DNA from: Novosphingobium meiothermophilum
GTDB lineage: Bacteria; Pseudomonadota; Alphaproteobacteria; Sphingomonadales; Sphingomonadaceae
Direction of reading: 5' to 3'
Assembly: GCF_003171715.1 (NCBI RefSeq)
Contig: NZ_QGHL01000009.1
Coordinates: forward strand, 1-64,000
DNA: 64,000 nt
Shown: positions 1-8,902 of the stretch, in pieces
Numbering within the stretch: the stretch's first letter is position 1
Layout: each line of letters starts with the position of its first letter
The notes under the pieces: generated by a model
Databases searched by the model: none
Told to the model about the DNA's origin: nothing
Seen by the model: only the letters and a program-made list of their open reading frames with translations
Position numbers and translations under genes: made by a program

Positions 1-65
1 GGCGCTGTAGCGCTTTCTCGTCGTCTTCATTCCCGTGCCAGTCCTTCAGGTCGGGAGTAGCTTAA

Positions 66-1082
66 CACCCTGTCCAGAAAACCGGCACCACCTCAGTCGA
101 GCGCGTGCTCGAAATTCTCGAACGCGTTCACTACGCTGGCTATCTGAATTACCCCGAATGGGGCATCCACATGCGTGAGGGCAAGCACGAGCCAATCGTT
201 AGCCTTGCGACATTCAGCGCGGTGCAGGATCGCTTGAAGGGCAATGCGAAAGCACCTGCCCGAAAAGATATCGCGCTCGATTTCGTATTGCGTGGCGCGG
301 TGCTCTGCCATGACTGCGGTCAGCCCTATCGTGCCTGTTGGACGAAGGGGCGGCATGATCGCTATCCATACTATCTCTGCCAGACGAAGGGCTGCTCATC
401 GTATGGGAAGTCGATCAAGCGCGATGTGATGGAGCGAGAGTTCGAAGAGCTTCTCGCGTCGCTTCGCCCATCACATGATATGTATCTTCTCGCGGTCGCT
501 CTGTTCCGCGACTTGTGGGATGCGCGCGTGGCCGCATCACACGGCAATCGCGCACAGCTTCAAGCTGAGGTGAAGTTGCTCGAACAGCAGATCGAGCAAC
601 TCGTGGATCGTATCGTCAACACGGAGTCACCTGCTGTGCTGAACGCTTACGAGAATCGGTTGGCATCACTGGAAGCTCAAAAGGCGAAAGCGGCCGAAAT
701 GGTAGCTAATTGCGGTCGGCCGATCACGGATTTCGACTCGGCACATAGAACCGCTTTGGAATTCCTAGAAAATCCTTTTAAAATATGGGCTTCTGGCACT
801 CTTGAGGCCAAGCGTGGGGTCATCCGCATGGCATTTGCCTCACGTCTTTCATACGAGCGCGGACACGGGTTTAGAACCGCTGAAACAGCGATTCCGTTCC
901 GTATTTTCAATGACTTAGGAGGACTGGAGTCTGAAGACTCCGAAATGGTGCCCAGAAGAGGACTCGAACCTCCACGCCGTTTCCAGCGCCGCCACCTGAA
1001 GACGGTGCGTCTACCAATTCCGCCATCTGGGCACGGAAGCGGGGGTGATCTGCCTTCCCGCCGGGTAGGAGCGCGCAACTAG
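66..1082 (+). pseudogene. 5'-truncated serine recombinase remnant
   Basis: The C-terminal part of a large serine recombinase: a recombinase-domain tail (RVHYAGYLNYPEWGI), a Cys4 zinc ribbon (CHDCGQPY, then CQTKGC) and a long coiled coil. The N-terminal catalytic resolvase domain with its serine is missing. The frame is open only from base 66, after a TAA at 63-65, and no ATG precedes the recombinase similarity; the first start-like codon is GTG at 105. At the 3' end the frame runs antisense through tRNA-Leu, so the last 45 or so residues (MVPRRGLEPPRR and on) are tRNA complement, not recombinase. The DNA is visibly richer in A+T than its neighbours. Most likely a dead relic of a mobile element. 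Confidence 0.75.
946..1032 (-). tRNA. tRNA-Leu, anticodon CAG
   Basis: The reverse strand folds as a class II tRNA. The acceptor stem GCCCAGA pairs with TCTGGGC, the CCA end is encoded (complement of 946-948), and the T arm reads GGTTCGAGTCC. The anticodon stem CCGTC/GGCGG encloses loop TTCAGGT, giving CAG, and there is a long variable arm. It is 87 bases. The recombinase remnant reads antisense through it. Confidence 0.93.
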
Positions 1083-1247
1083 GCGACGGGGGGCGAGGTG
1101 TCAACGGGGGAAATCGGCATTGTGCGAAGTCTTTTTCGGCCGCCTGCACGTTCGCTCCGTTTGGGCATTGAAAGCGCAGGCTCCGCTGTGCCAAAGGCGG
1201 GCCGTGGTTCGCCCGGTTGCAGGGCGCGGCAAGCAGGATTTCGACAA

Positions 1248-2216
1248 ATGGCAAACGGCAGGACGCGCGATCTGGATGGGATGCTGGTGGCCCTGGTGGG
1301 CGGCAGCGGCTTTTTCGGCAGGCATCTGGCGCAGGAATTGCTTTCGCGCGGGGCCCGCTTGCGGGTTTGCAGCCGCCACCCCGAACGTGCCTTCCGGCTC
1401 AAGCCGCTGGGCGGTCTTGGCCAGACGCAGTTCGTGGCCGCCGATGTGACGCGGCCTGAAACCGTGGCCAAGGCGCTGGTCGGCGTGGATGCGGTGGTGA
1501 ACCTTGTCGGCGCCTTTGCCGGCAATCTTGATGCGGTGCAGGGCGCGGGCATCGGCCGGGTGGCGCAGGCCGCGAAGGATGCCGGTGCGCGGGCTTTCGT
1601 GCATGTTTCCGCGCTTGGCGCCGATGCCGACTCCGATGTGGCCTACGCCCGCACCAAGGCCGAGGGCGAAGCAGCGGTTCTGGCCGCATTCTCCACGGCC
1701 ACGGTGGTGCGTCCGTCGATCCTGTTCGGCGAGGACGACAATTTCCTCAACATGTTCGGCGCGTTGATGGCCAAGTTGCCTGTTGTGCCGGTGTTCGGTG
1801 CGCAGGCAAGGCTGCAACCGGTGAACGTCGATGATGCGGCCGAAGCAGTGGCCAATGCGCTGGCTAATCCCGGCCTGCATGGCGGCAAGATCTATGAACT
1901 GGCTGGTCCAGAGGTGGTGACGATGGGCGAACTCAACCGCCGCATCGCAAAGGCGGCCGATCGCGCGCCGGTTCTGCTTGAGCTTCCCGACGGGGTTTGC
2001 GCAGCCTTTGCCGCGTTGACCGGATGGCTGCCCGGTGCGCCGATGAGCATGGACCAGTGGAAGCTGCTCAAGGCCGGCAACTTTGCCACCGGCACGCTGC
2101 CCGGCATCGATGCGCTTGGCGTCGTGCCGCGCCCGCTTGGCCTGTTCCTCGATCGCTGGATGACTCGCTACCGCAAGTTCGGCCGCTTTGGTGTGAAGGC
2201 CAAGACCGCGGCGTAG
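1248..2216 (+). CDS. complex I NDUFA9-like NAD(P)-binding protein
   Basis: An atypical short-chain dehydrogenase/epimerase-fold protein of the complex I NDUFA9 family, of the kind often annotated in alphaproteobacteria as an NADH dehydrogenase-associated sugar epimerase. A Rossmann dinucleotide motif (VGGSGFFGRHL) lies near residue 17, and the VNLVGAF and VRPSILFGEDDNF segments are typical of the group. The frame is open from 1098, but ATG 1248 has an AGGA ribosome site nine bases upstream and starts just before the Rossmann strand. ATG 1281 is a second possibility. Monocistronic, convergent with the next gene. The exact substrate or complex I role cannot be read from the sequence. Confidence 0.8.
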   Translation: MANGRTRDLDGMLVALVGGSGFFGRHLAQELLSRGARLRVCSRHPERAFRLKPLGGLGQTQFVAADVTRPETVAKALVGVDAVVNLVGAFAGNLDAVQGAGIGRVAQAAKDAGARAFVHVSALGADADSDVAYARTKAEGEAAVLAAFSTATVVRPSILFGEDDNFLNMFGALMAKLPVVPVFGAQARLQPVNVDDAAEAVANALANPGLHGGKIYELAGPEVVTMGELNRRIAKAADRAPVLLELPDGVCAAFAALTGWLPGAPMSMDQWKLLKAGNFATGTLPGIDALGVVPRPLGLFLDRWMTRYRKFGRFGVKAKTAA

Positions 2217-2253
2217 CAGCCAGGCGCCTTCTGCCTGCCTTGCCGCCGAATCC

Positions 2254-2925
2254 TCAGGCGTTCACATCGGCATAGTGGGCGGGGGGCTGAATCACATCCA
2301 TGCGCTCTGCCAAGAGCGGGCGAAAGCTGGGACGGCTCTTGAACACTGAATACCAGCCGCGCGCCTGTTCGTGCCCGGACCAGTCTATCCCGCCCAGATA
2401 ATCGGCCACGGAAAGCTGGGCAGCGGCGGCAAGATCGGCAAGGCTCATGGTTGAACCGGCCAGCCACGGCCGGTTGTCGATGAGGTAGTCGATGTAATCC
2501 AGATGTTCGTCGGCCAGACGCATGGCATCGCGCAGCCGCTTGCTGTCGGGCGGACTGCGATAGACGAGCCGCTTCTTCATGCGCTCTTCCAGCAGGGGCT
2601 GGGTGACATCGGCGTAGAAGTTCTCGTCGAACAGGGCCACCAGGCGGCGAATTTCGGCGCGATTGGGCGCGGTGCCGTTGATCATCGGGCTCTTGTCGAC
2701 CGTCTCCTCGAAATATTCGCAGATCGCCCGGCTGTCGGCCAGGGTGATGCCGCGTTCCGGATTGTGGATGGCGGGGGTGCGATAGGCAGGGCTGATGTGT
2801 CCGAACGCCTCGCGCCTTTCCCACGGATTTTCGCGGACCAGATCATAGGCGACCCCCTTCTCGCTGAGCAGGAGCCGCACCTTGCGGCTGAAGGGGCACA
2901 GAGGGAATTGATGAAGCTGCCACAT
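2254..2925 (-). CDS. GST-fold protein, FzlA-like
   Basis: About 223 residues: an N-terminal thioredoxin fold (LHQFPLCPFSRKVRLLLSEKG) followed by an all-helical C-terminal domain. The ENPWERREAF and EIRRLVALFDENFYADVTQPLLEERM segments resemble FzlA, the FtsZ-binding GST homologue of alphaproteobacteria that links FtsZ filaments to septal wall synthesis, more than detoxifying GSTs. The CPFS near the usual active-site position could also support ordinary thiol transfer. ATG 2925 starts directly at the first strand; an earlier ATG at 2973 would add an unrelated 16-residue leader. The FzlA assignment is by resemblance only. Confidence 0.72.
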   Translation of the reverse strand: MWQLHQFPLCPFSRKVRLLLSEKGVAYDLVRENPWERREAFGHISPAYRTPAIHNPERGITLADSRAICEYFEETVDKSPMINGTAPNRAEIRRLVALFDENFYADVTQPLLEERMKKRLVYRSPPDSKRLRDAMRLADEHLDYIDYLIDNRPWLAGSTMSLADLAAAAQLSVADYLGGIDWSGHEQARGWYSVFKSRPSFRPLLAERMDVIQPPAHYADVNA

Positions 2926-3039
2926 GGGGCATGAGCATTGCGCGGGGTTCGCGGTGAAGTCCAGAGGGGGCAAGCGCGAATATCGCCCACAGCGCGACCT
3001 GGCGCTTGCGGCGCGGGCGCGATCTGACCGCGACTGCTC

Positions 3040-3291
3040 CTAGCCTGACAGGCGCATGCGGTCGCGCAGCACGTCGAGGGCGATGCGCTCGATTTCCTCG
3101 GCGGGGCTTTCGGCCACGAGCAGCCGGCCCAGCGAACGCTGCTTTTGCGCGATCAGGTCGATGGCCTGAAGCTTGTCCATATGGCGAAGGGCAATGTCCA
3201 TGTCCGCGCAGAGTGCGGAGCCAAGGGCTTCGACTTCCTCGGCCAGTTCTTCGAGCACGACGGCGATCTGGCGATGGGTTGCTTGAGCCAT
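3040..3291 (-). CDS. small chemotaxis-operon protein with DxxxQ motif
   Basis: An 83-residue, predicted all-helical protein at the 3' end of the chemotaxis operon, just downstream of cheW. I do not recognise a named family. Two long amphipathic helices are likely (about residues 5-28 and 31-58), and the second carries LQAIDLIAQKQ with Asp45 and Gln49. That spacing and the DL..Q context match the DxxxQ motif with which CheZ-type phosphatases dephosphorylate CheY-P, also seen in short CheZ-like proteins such as rhizobial CheT. No other CheY phosphatase (CheZ, CheC, CheX, FliY) is present here, so a CheY-P phosphatase role is plausible but inferred. Confidence 0.6.
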   Translation of the reverse strand: MAQATHRQIAVVLEELAEEVEALGSALCADMDIALRHMDKLQAIDLIAQKQRSLGRLLVAESPAEEIERIALDVLRDRMRLSG

Positions 3292-3363
3292 GAGGCAAAC
3301 TTCCTTGTGTGGTCCGGCTTTCCTGTCCTGACGGGGCCTTCCGGCGCGGCCCTTGCGGGCGTG

Positions 3364-3807
3364 TCAGGCGGCTTCGGGCAATTGGGCGCCGTCCGAAAGG
3401 GCGGCAAGGTTCAGCACCATGACCATGCGGTCCTCGATCGCGGCCAGACCTTCGAGGAAGGGCACAACCGTATCGCCCGCCGAAGTGGGCGGCGGGGGCT
3501 GGAGCGCGTCGGCCGGAAGCGTCACGATGTCGCTTACCGAATCGACGATCCAGCCGGAAACCTGCGCGCCAAGCTGCGTCACGATGATCGCGTGGCGCGG
3601 GGTTGCCTCGGTGGCGCGCCAGCCCAGACGGGCGGCAAGGTCGATCACCGGCAGCACGGTGCCACGCAGGTTGACGACGCCCGCAACATAGTGCGGCACG
3701 CGCGGCAGGCGCGTGGTGGGCGACCAAGCGCGGATTTCGCGAATGGCCATGATATCGAGACCGAAGACCTGGCCTTCCACTTCGAAAGTTATCAGTTCGC
3801 GCAGCAT
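3364..3807 (-). CDS. cheW: chemotaxis coupling protein CheW
   Basis: A single CheW domain, 147 residues, the normal length. It couples receptors to the CheA kinase at the membrane array. Diagnostic segments are TFEVEGQVFGLDIMAIREI at the N-terminus and the receptor-binding NLRGTVLPVIDLAARLG stretch (about residues 43-60), followed by VDSVSDIVTL. ATG 3807 begins right at the domain; an upstream ATG at 3891 would add 28 residues overlapping cheY in another frame and is rejected. It is the only cheW in the window and lies 20 bases after cheY. Confidence 0.93.
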   Translation of the reverse strand: MLRELITFEVEGQVFGLDIMAIREIRAWSPTTRLPRVPHYVAGVVNLRGTVLPVIDLAARLGWRATEATPRHAIIVTQLGAQVSGWIVDSVSDIVTLPADALQPPPPTSAGDTVVPFLEGLAAIEDRMVMVLNLAALSDGAQLPEAA

Positions 3808-3827
3808 TGCGGTGCTCCCGGCAAGGG

Positions 3828-4199
3828 TCAGTGGGCGACGCGACGCACGGCCGCGACAAGCTTTTCGGGATCGAAGGGCTTCACGATCCATCCCGTCGCA
3901 CCGGCAGCGCGGGCGCGGGCCTTCTTCTCGTCCGAGCTTTCGGTGGTCAGCACGAGGATCGGGCGGTCGCGGTGACGGCTGCCTTCCCGCAGCCGTTCGA
4001 TCAGGCCGAAGCCGTCAAGACGCGGCATGTTGATGTCGGTGATGACGACATCGACCTCGTTCATGGCCAGCCAGTCGAGTGCGGCAAGGCCGTCTTCGGC
4101 CTGCGCCACATCGAAGCCGTGGCCCGACAAGGCATGGTTGAGCAGCGCCCGCATCGAGGGGCTGTCGTCGACGGTAAGGATCCGGGTAGGATTGCTCAT
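3828..4199 (-). CDS. cheY: chemotaxis response regulator CheY
   Basis: A stand-alone receiver domain of 123 residues that carries the signal from CheA to the flagellar switch. Residues for phosphotransfer are all visible: acidic pair Asp11-Asp12, phospho-acceptor Asp55 in VVITDINMPRLDG, the Thr85/Thr86 switch position and Lys107 in VKPF. It sits between cheD and cheW in the minus-strand operon. The FliM encoded further along has a degenerate CheY-docking motif (see its entry), so how this CheY contacts the switch is not obvious. Confidence 0.95.
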   Translation of the reverse strand: MSNPTRILTVDDSPSMRALLNHALSGHGFDVAQAEDGLAALDWLAMNEVDVVITDINMPRLDGFGLIERLREGSRHRDRPILVLTTESSDEKKARARAAGATGWIVKPFDPEKLVAAVRRVAH

Positions 4200-4220
4200 G
4201 GGAGGGACTCGCTTTTCCGA

Positions 4221-4778
4221 TCAGAACAGTTCGACATCGCCGCGGGCGACCGCCGGGCGCGGGGTGGGTTGGACGGGCGGCGCGAACCGGTCTTCCACCG
4301 TGCGGAGGCGGACCTGGCCCGATGCCGGGCGGAAATCGACGCGGCGGGCGCTGGTGCCGCCCATGTCCTCGCGCACAAGGGCAATGCCTTCGCGCTGAAG
4401 GAATCCGCGCGCGAACTCGGCGTTCATTGTGCCGATGCGCATCATGTTGCGGTTGACATTGGCCCCACCATAGAGGTGTGCCTTGAGATTGGCCTTGCGC
4501 GCACCGTGGGCCAGCATCTGGTTGACCAGCAGCTCCATCAGATAGACGCCATAATGCTCGTCGATCTGGGTGCCGGGCACGTTGGCCGGGGGTTCAGACA
4601 ACAGGAAGTGGTTCATGCCGCCAACCCGGCTGTGCGGATCATAGAGGCAGGTGGCCACGCACGAGCCGAGCACCGTGGAATATTCGACTGACGGGCTGGC
4701 ACTGGCCAGCGCCTGCCCCTGCATCACGGTTATGCGTTCAAGCGGCGGCGCGCCGGGGATGGGAGTTTCGAGGCTCAT
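4221..4778 (-). CDS. cheD: chemoreceptor glutamine deamidase CheD
   Basis: CheD deamidates (and can demethylate) glutamine or glutamate sites on chemoreceptors. This 185-residue protein keeps the catalytic Cys40 in VLGSCVATC and His57 in GGMNHFLL at the 17-residue spacing of characterised CheD, and has the AHLYGGANV segment. ATG 4778 lies one base after the cheB stop, indicating translational coupling. No CheC partner is present. Confidence 0.93.
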   Translation of the reverse strand: MSLETPIPGAPPLERITVMQGQALASASPSVEYSTVLGSCVATCLYDPHSRVGGMNHFLLSEPPANVPGTQIDEHYGVYLMELLVNQMLAHGARKANLKAHLYGGANVNRNMMRIGTMNAEFARGFLQREGIALVREDMGGTSARRVDFRPASGQVRLRTVEDRFAPPVQPTPRPAVARGDVELF

Positions 4779-4779
4779 C

Positions 4780-5814
4780 TCAGGCCGCCTTGCTGAAGGC
4801 GTGACGTGCGATGGCGCCCAGCGGCGCAACGATGCGTGCGGCGCCCAGATTGATCGCTGCGCGCGGCATGCCGAATACGGTGCAGGTCGCCTCGTCCTGT
4901 GCAATGGTGCGCGCGCCCTTTTGCGCCATGGCCAGCAGGCCCTGCGCGCCATCGGCTCCCATCCCGGTCAGCAGGATCCCGACACTGCGCGGGCCGACCA
5001 CTTCGGCAACCGACGCGAAGAGCACGTCGACGCTGGGCAGGTGGCCCGATACCGGCGCGCCGCTGCGCAACTTGCAGTAAAAGCCCGTGCTGCCGCCAAC
5101 GGTCAGGTGCCGGTCATCGCCCGGCGCAAGATAGACGTGTCCGTCCTTCAGCGGGGTGTCCGGTTCGGCCAGAACGATGCGCGGCGGGCAGGACTGGTCC
5201 AGCGTGCGCGCCACCGCCGGGGCGAAACGGGCGTTGATGTGCTGCACGATCAGCGTGGGCGGGCAATCAGCGGGAAAGCCGGAAAGCACCGTCTGGAGCG
5301 CTTCCACACCGCCGGTTGACGATCCGATGGCAATCAGCGCGGGCCGGTCTGTCAGCGAGCCGCGCGCTTCGAGCGCAACCCGCGCGATGGTCTCGGAAGG
5401 GGCTGATCTGGGGCGCGGGGCAAAGCGCACTTTCGCGGCCTCGCGGATCATGGCGGCGAGCCTTCCGGCATCGTCCAGCCCGGCACCATCACCCGATTTG
5501 GCATAGCAATCGACCGCGCCAAGCGCGAGCGCGCGGGCGGTCATCTCGTTGCCCTGCCGCGTGGCGCCGGAAACGATGATGACAGGCGTCGGGCGCAATT
5601 CCATGATCTTGGCGAGGAAGTCCAGACCGTTCATGCCCGGCATCTCGATGTCGAGCGTGACCACGTCGGGGTCCAGTTCGCGGATCATCTGGCGGCCTTC
5701 GGCGGCATTGGCGGCGGCGGCCACCACCTCGATGTCCGGCTCCCTGCCCAGCCGGTTCATCAGGATGGCCCGCATTGTGGGAGAATCGTCGACGATGACG
5801 ACACGGATGGTCAT
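4780..5814 (-). CDS. cheB: chemotaxis methylesterase CheB
   Basis: Receiver domain (residues 1-120, phospho-acceptor Asp55 in VVTLDIEMPGMNG), linker, then the C-terminal methylesterase domain. The catalytic triad is intact and correctly spaced: Ser166 in IGSSTGG, His192 in VQHINA and Asp288 in GMGADGAQG. It removes methyl groups from receptors and deamidates receptor glutamines for adaptation. The start codon overlaps the cheR stop (ATGA). This is the active copy; the divergent homologue at 9369 is not. Confidence 0.96.
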   Translation of the reverse strand: MTIRVVIVDDSPTMRAILMNRLGREPDIEVVAAAANAAEGRQMIRELDPDVVTLDIEMPGMNGLDFLAKIMELRPTPVIIVSGATRQGNEMTARALALGAVDCYAKSGDGAGLDDAGRLAAMIREAAKVRFAPRPRSAPSETIARVALEARGSLTDRPALIAIGSSTGGVEALQTVLSGFPADCPPTLIVQHINARFAPAVARTLDQSCPPRIVLAEPDTPLKDGHVYLAPGDDRHLTVGGSTGFYCKLRSGAPVSGHLPSVDVLFASVAEVVGPRSVGILLTGMGADGAQGLLAMAQKGARTIAQDEATCTVFGMPRAAINLGAARIVAPLGAIARHAFSKAA

Positions 5815-6680
5815 GCGGCCCTCTTGCGATAGATGGTGGGGCCCTCGGTGGAGAGCAGGTCAAGCGCCGGTCCGGTCACGCGCTCGGAATGGCCGATATA
5901 GAGCCAGCCGCCGGGGCTGAGCACTTCGGCAAAGCGCTGGACCAGCCGCTCCTTGGTGGGGTTGTCGAAATAGATCATCACGTTGCGGCAGAAGATCGTG
6001 TCGAACCGGCCCTGCATCGGCCATGGCCCAAGCAGGTTGAGCATGCGAAAGCGGGCAAGCTGCTGCACTTCCGGGGCGATGACCGCGTCCTCGCCCTCGC
6101 TCTCGGTCCAGATGCGGCGCAGCGCTTCGGGCACGGCCTTCAGATCTTCGGCACGGTAAGTGGCGCTGCGGGCCTTTGCGAGGGCGTGGGCAGCAATGTC
6201 GCTGGCCAGCAGGCGCAGGTCGCGGCGGGCAATGGCTTTGCCCTCGGCCGGATCCGTCCCCAGCAGCGTCATCAGCAGCGACCACGTTTCCTCGCCGCTG
6301 GAACAGCCAGCCGACCAGAGCCGCACCTTGCCGCCCGTCTGCAGACGCTGGACATAGCCGGGCCGCACGTGCTGCGCGAAGTGTTCGAAATGGTGCGCCT
6401 CGCGGTAGAAGAAGGTGTGGTTCGTGGTCAGCGCGCAGATCGCCTTCTGGCGCTCGGCCGCGTTCTCGCGGATGCGCATGACATAGGAACCGAACGTGGC
6501 GCAGCCCGAATCGCGCACCAGCGGGGCAAGGCGCGAATAGACCAGCATGGCCTTGCCTGCGGGCAGGACGATTCCCGCCTCGGCATGGGCGATATCGGCA
6601 ATCGCGCGGAAATCGGCGTTGTCATAGATGCCGGGGCTGATGCCCGGCATCGAGGCGTCAAGGGCTTCCATCAGTCTCAT
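5811..6680 (-). CDS. cheR: chemotaxis methyltransferase CheR
   Basis: Transfers methyl groups from S-adenosylmethionine to receptor glutamates, opposing CheB. The 289-residue protein has an N-terminal helical domain, the TTNHTFFYRE segment at about residues 85-94, the AdoMet-binding LWSAGCSSGEE at 121-131 and CRNVMIYFD near residue 230. It overlaps cheA upstream and cheB downstream by four bases each (ATGA). No receptor-tethering C-terminal pentapeptide site is expected in the enzyme, and no TPR domain is fused. Confidence 0.95.
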   Translation of the reverse strand: MRLMEALDASMPGISPGIYDNADFRAIADIAHAEAGIVLPAGKAMLVYSRLAPLVRDSGCATFGSYVMRIRENAAERQKAICALTTNHTFFYREAHHFEHFAQHVRPGYVQRLQTGGKVRLWSAGCSSGEETWSLLMTLLGTDPAEGKAIARRDLRLLASDIAAHALAKARSATYRAEDLKAVPEALRRIWTESEGEDAVIAPEVQQLARFRMLNLLGPWPMQGRFDTIFCRNVMIYFDNPTKERLVQRFAEVLSPGGWLYIGHSERVTGPALDLLSTEGPTIYRKRAA

Positions 6681-8902
6681 GCGGCTTCTGCCAGCGGCGT
6701 GGCGGCCCCGGCAGAAGCGAGGCTGCGCGAGACAAGGCCATCCACATCGACGATCAGCGCCACCCGGCCATCGCCAAGGATCGTGGCCCCTGCCACGCCT
6801 TCGACCGAGCGGTAATGCGTATCAAGACTCTTTATGACGACCTGGCGCTGGTCGCAGATGGCATCGACCATCAGCGCAGCACGACCCGCGCCTTCGGTTT
6901 CAACCACGATCAGCACGGCATCGACCGGATCGGTCGCGGCCCCTTCCGCGCCAACGGCACGCGCCAGCGGGATCACCGGTATGAAGCGGCCGCGCACGTT
7001 TATCATGCAGCGGTTCACGCCAAGTCCCTGCACCTCGTTGGGGGCAGGGCGCAGGCTTTCCACCACGTTGGCCAGCGGCACGACCAGCGTCTGGTCGCCG
7101 ACGTTCACCACCATGCCGTCGGAAATCGCCAGCGTCAGCGGCAGGGTAAGGGTGAAGGTCGTGCCCTTGCCCGGTTCGGAATCGATGGTGATGCGCCCGC
7201 CCAGATCCTTCACGTTCTGGCGGACCACATCCATGCCCACCCCGCGCCCGGAAACGTTCGTGACCTGCTGCGCGGTGGAAAAGCCGGGAGCGAAGATCAG
7301 AAGGTCGATCTCCTCTTTCGAAAGCACCGCATCCGGCGCGATCAGGCCCTTCTCCACGGCCTTTGCAAACACGCGCTCGCGGTCGATGCCCTTGCCGTCG
7401 TCGGCAATGCGGATGAGGATGCGGCCCGAACGGTGCTCGGCCGATAGCGTGAGCGTGCCTTCCGCGGGCTTGCCCGCGGCAAGGCGCTGGTCGGCCGGTT
7501 CGATGCCGTGGTCCACCGCGTTGCGGATCAGGTGGGTGAGAGGTTCGCCCAGCCGCTCGATCACGGTCTTGTCCAGTTCGGTGCTCTCGCCCGAAACTTC
7601 CAGCTTCACGTGTTTGCCGGTGGATGCGGCCAGTTCGCGCAGGATGCGCGGCACGCGGCTGAACACCGAACCGATCGGCTGGGCGCGGATCGCCATGGCC
7701 GATTCCTGGATGTCGCGCGTCAGTCCTTCGATCATGGCCATCTCCTCGGCCACGGCAAGGCCCTGCCCGGCAAGGCGCTGCGCCATCATCGCCTGGGCAA
7801 TGACGAGTTCGCCCACCGCATCGATCAGCTTGTCGAGCTTGCCCAGTTCGATGCGGATCGACTGGCCGGGGGCTGGCGGCGCGGGCGGTGCCGATCCTGC
7901 CGCCGGTGCGGCCAGAGCCGAGGCAGGAGAGCCCGGAACGGCGGCCGCCGCGCCATGGACCGCAGGCGCGGCGGCGGGCGTCTGCGCGGATGCTGCGGCG
8001 GCCAACCCTGACGATGTGGGAGCAGGCGCGGGCCTTGCTGCCGCTGGCTGCTCAGGATAGCGGATCGGCGGCATCGGTGCGTCATCGCCAAAGGCCAGCG
8101 CGCAATCATCGCCCACGAAATCGAAAATGTCGCGCACTGCCGCTTCGGTCACGCTGGCGGGGAAGCTGAAGGTCCAGCCGAGATAGCCGGTGCCCACATC
8201 AAGGGCATCGAGCGGGGGCACTGCGGAAATGTCGCAGGCCTCGCAGCGGCCTCCCAGATCGCCCATCTCGCGCAGCATAAGCAGCGGCTCGCTGCCGTTG
8301 CGCATGGCTGCCGCATGGGGGCGCAGCCGCATCTGCCAGCGCGGTTCGTCGGCGGCTTGCGCTTCGGCCTTGGGGGCAATCTCGCCCGAAATGTCGTCAA
8401 GCAGGGCATCAAGGTCGAAATCGAGATCGAAATCGCCTGCGCCATTATCGCTGCCCGCCCCTTCGGCGGGATGGGGCGCCGTATGCGGCGCGGCTTCGGG
8501 GGCCGGTGCCGGTGGAACCCCGGCATTTGCGGCCATGGCGGCGGTCAGTTCAGCCTGAAGCACCGCGTCTTCGGGCGGTGCGCTTTCGCCGCGCGCCGCA
8601 CTCACATGGTCGCTCAGCGTATCCAGCGCGCGCAGCAGCAGGTCCACCAGCGGCTCGGTGATCGGCACCGTCCCGTCGCGAACGTCGGAGAGCAGCGTTT
8701 CGAAGGTATGCGTGAACGCCTGAAGCGCGACATAGCCGAAGGCACCCGCCCCGCCCTTGATCGAATGGACGGCGCGGAACACGGCGTTGACGGTATCGGC
8801 ATCGTGCGTGCCATCACGGCAGGCGGCCAGCCCCTGTTCGGCGGCGACCAGCGATTCCTCGCACTCGGCGAAGAAGATGGCCTGGATTTCCTCGGCGTTC
8901 AT
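6677..8902 (-). CDS. cheA: chemotaxis histidine kinase CheA
   Basis: A 741-residue CheA. An N-terminal HPt domain has phospho-acceptor His46 in VFRAVHSIKGGAGAFGY. A variable acidic and Pro/Ala-rich middle (about 110-345) includes a folded segment near 190-290 that may be the CheY/CheB-binding region. The P3 dimerisation helices follow (RIELGKLDKLIDAVGEL, about 350), then the ATPase with N box HLIRNAVDHGIE (about 460), G1 DDGKGID (about 500) and G2 GRGVGMD (about 555), and a CheW-like regulatory domain from about 600. Overlaps the upstream STAS gene and downstream cheR by ATGA. All catalytic motifs look intact. Confidence 0.96.
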   Translation of the reverse strand: MNAEEIQAIFFAECEESLVAAEQGLAACRDGTHDADTVNAVFRAVHSIKGGAGAFGYVALQAFTHTFETLLSDVRDGTVPITEPLVDLLLRALDTLSDHVSAARGESAPPEDAVLQAELTAAMAANAGVPPAPAPEAAPHTAPHPAEGAGSDNGAGDFDLDFDLDALLDDISGEIAPKAEAQAADEPRWQMRLRPHAAAMRNGSEPLLMLREMGDLGGRCEACDISAVPPLDALDVGTGYLGWTFSFPASVTEAAVRDIFDFVGDDCALAFGDDAPMPPIRYPEQPAAARPAPAPTSSGLAAAASAQTPAAAPAVHGAAAAVPGSPASALAAPAAGSAPPAPPAPGQSIRIELGKLDKLIDAVGELVIAQAMMAQRLAGQGLAVAEEMAMIEGLTRDIQESAMAIRAQPIGSVFSRVPRILRELAASTGKHVKLEVSGESTELDKTVIERLGEPLTHLIRNAVDHGIEPADQRLAAGKPAEGTLTLSAEHRSGRILIRIADDGKGIDRERVFAKAVEKGLIAPDAVLSKEEIDLLIFAPGFSTAQQVTNVSGRGVGMDVVRQNVKDLGGRITIDSEPGKGTTFTLTLPLTLAISDGMVVNVGDQTLVVPLANVVESLRPAPNEVQGLGVNRCMINVRGRFIPVIPLARAVGAEGAATDPVDAVLIVVETEGAGRAALMVDAICDQRQVVIKSLDTHYRSVEGVAGATILGDGRVALIVDVDGLVSRSLASAGAATPLAEAA

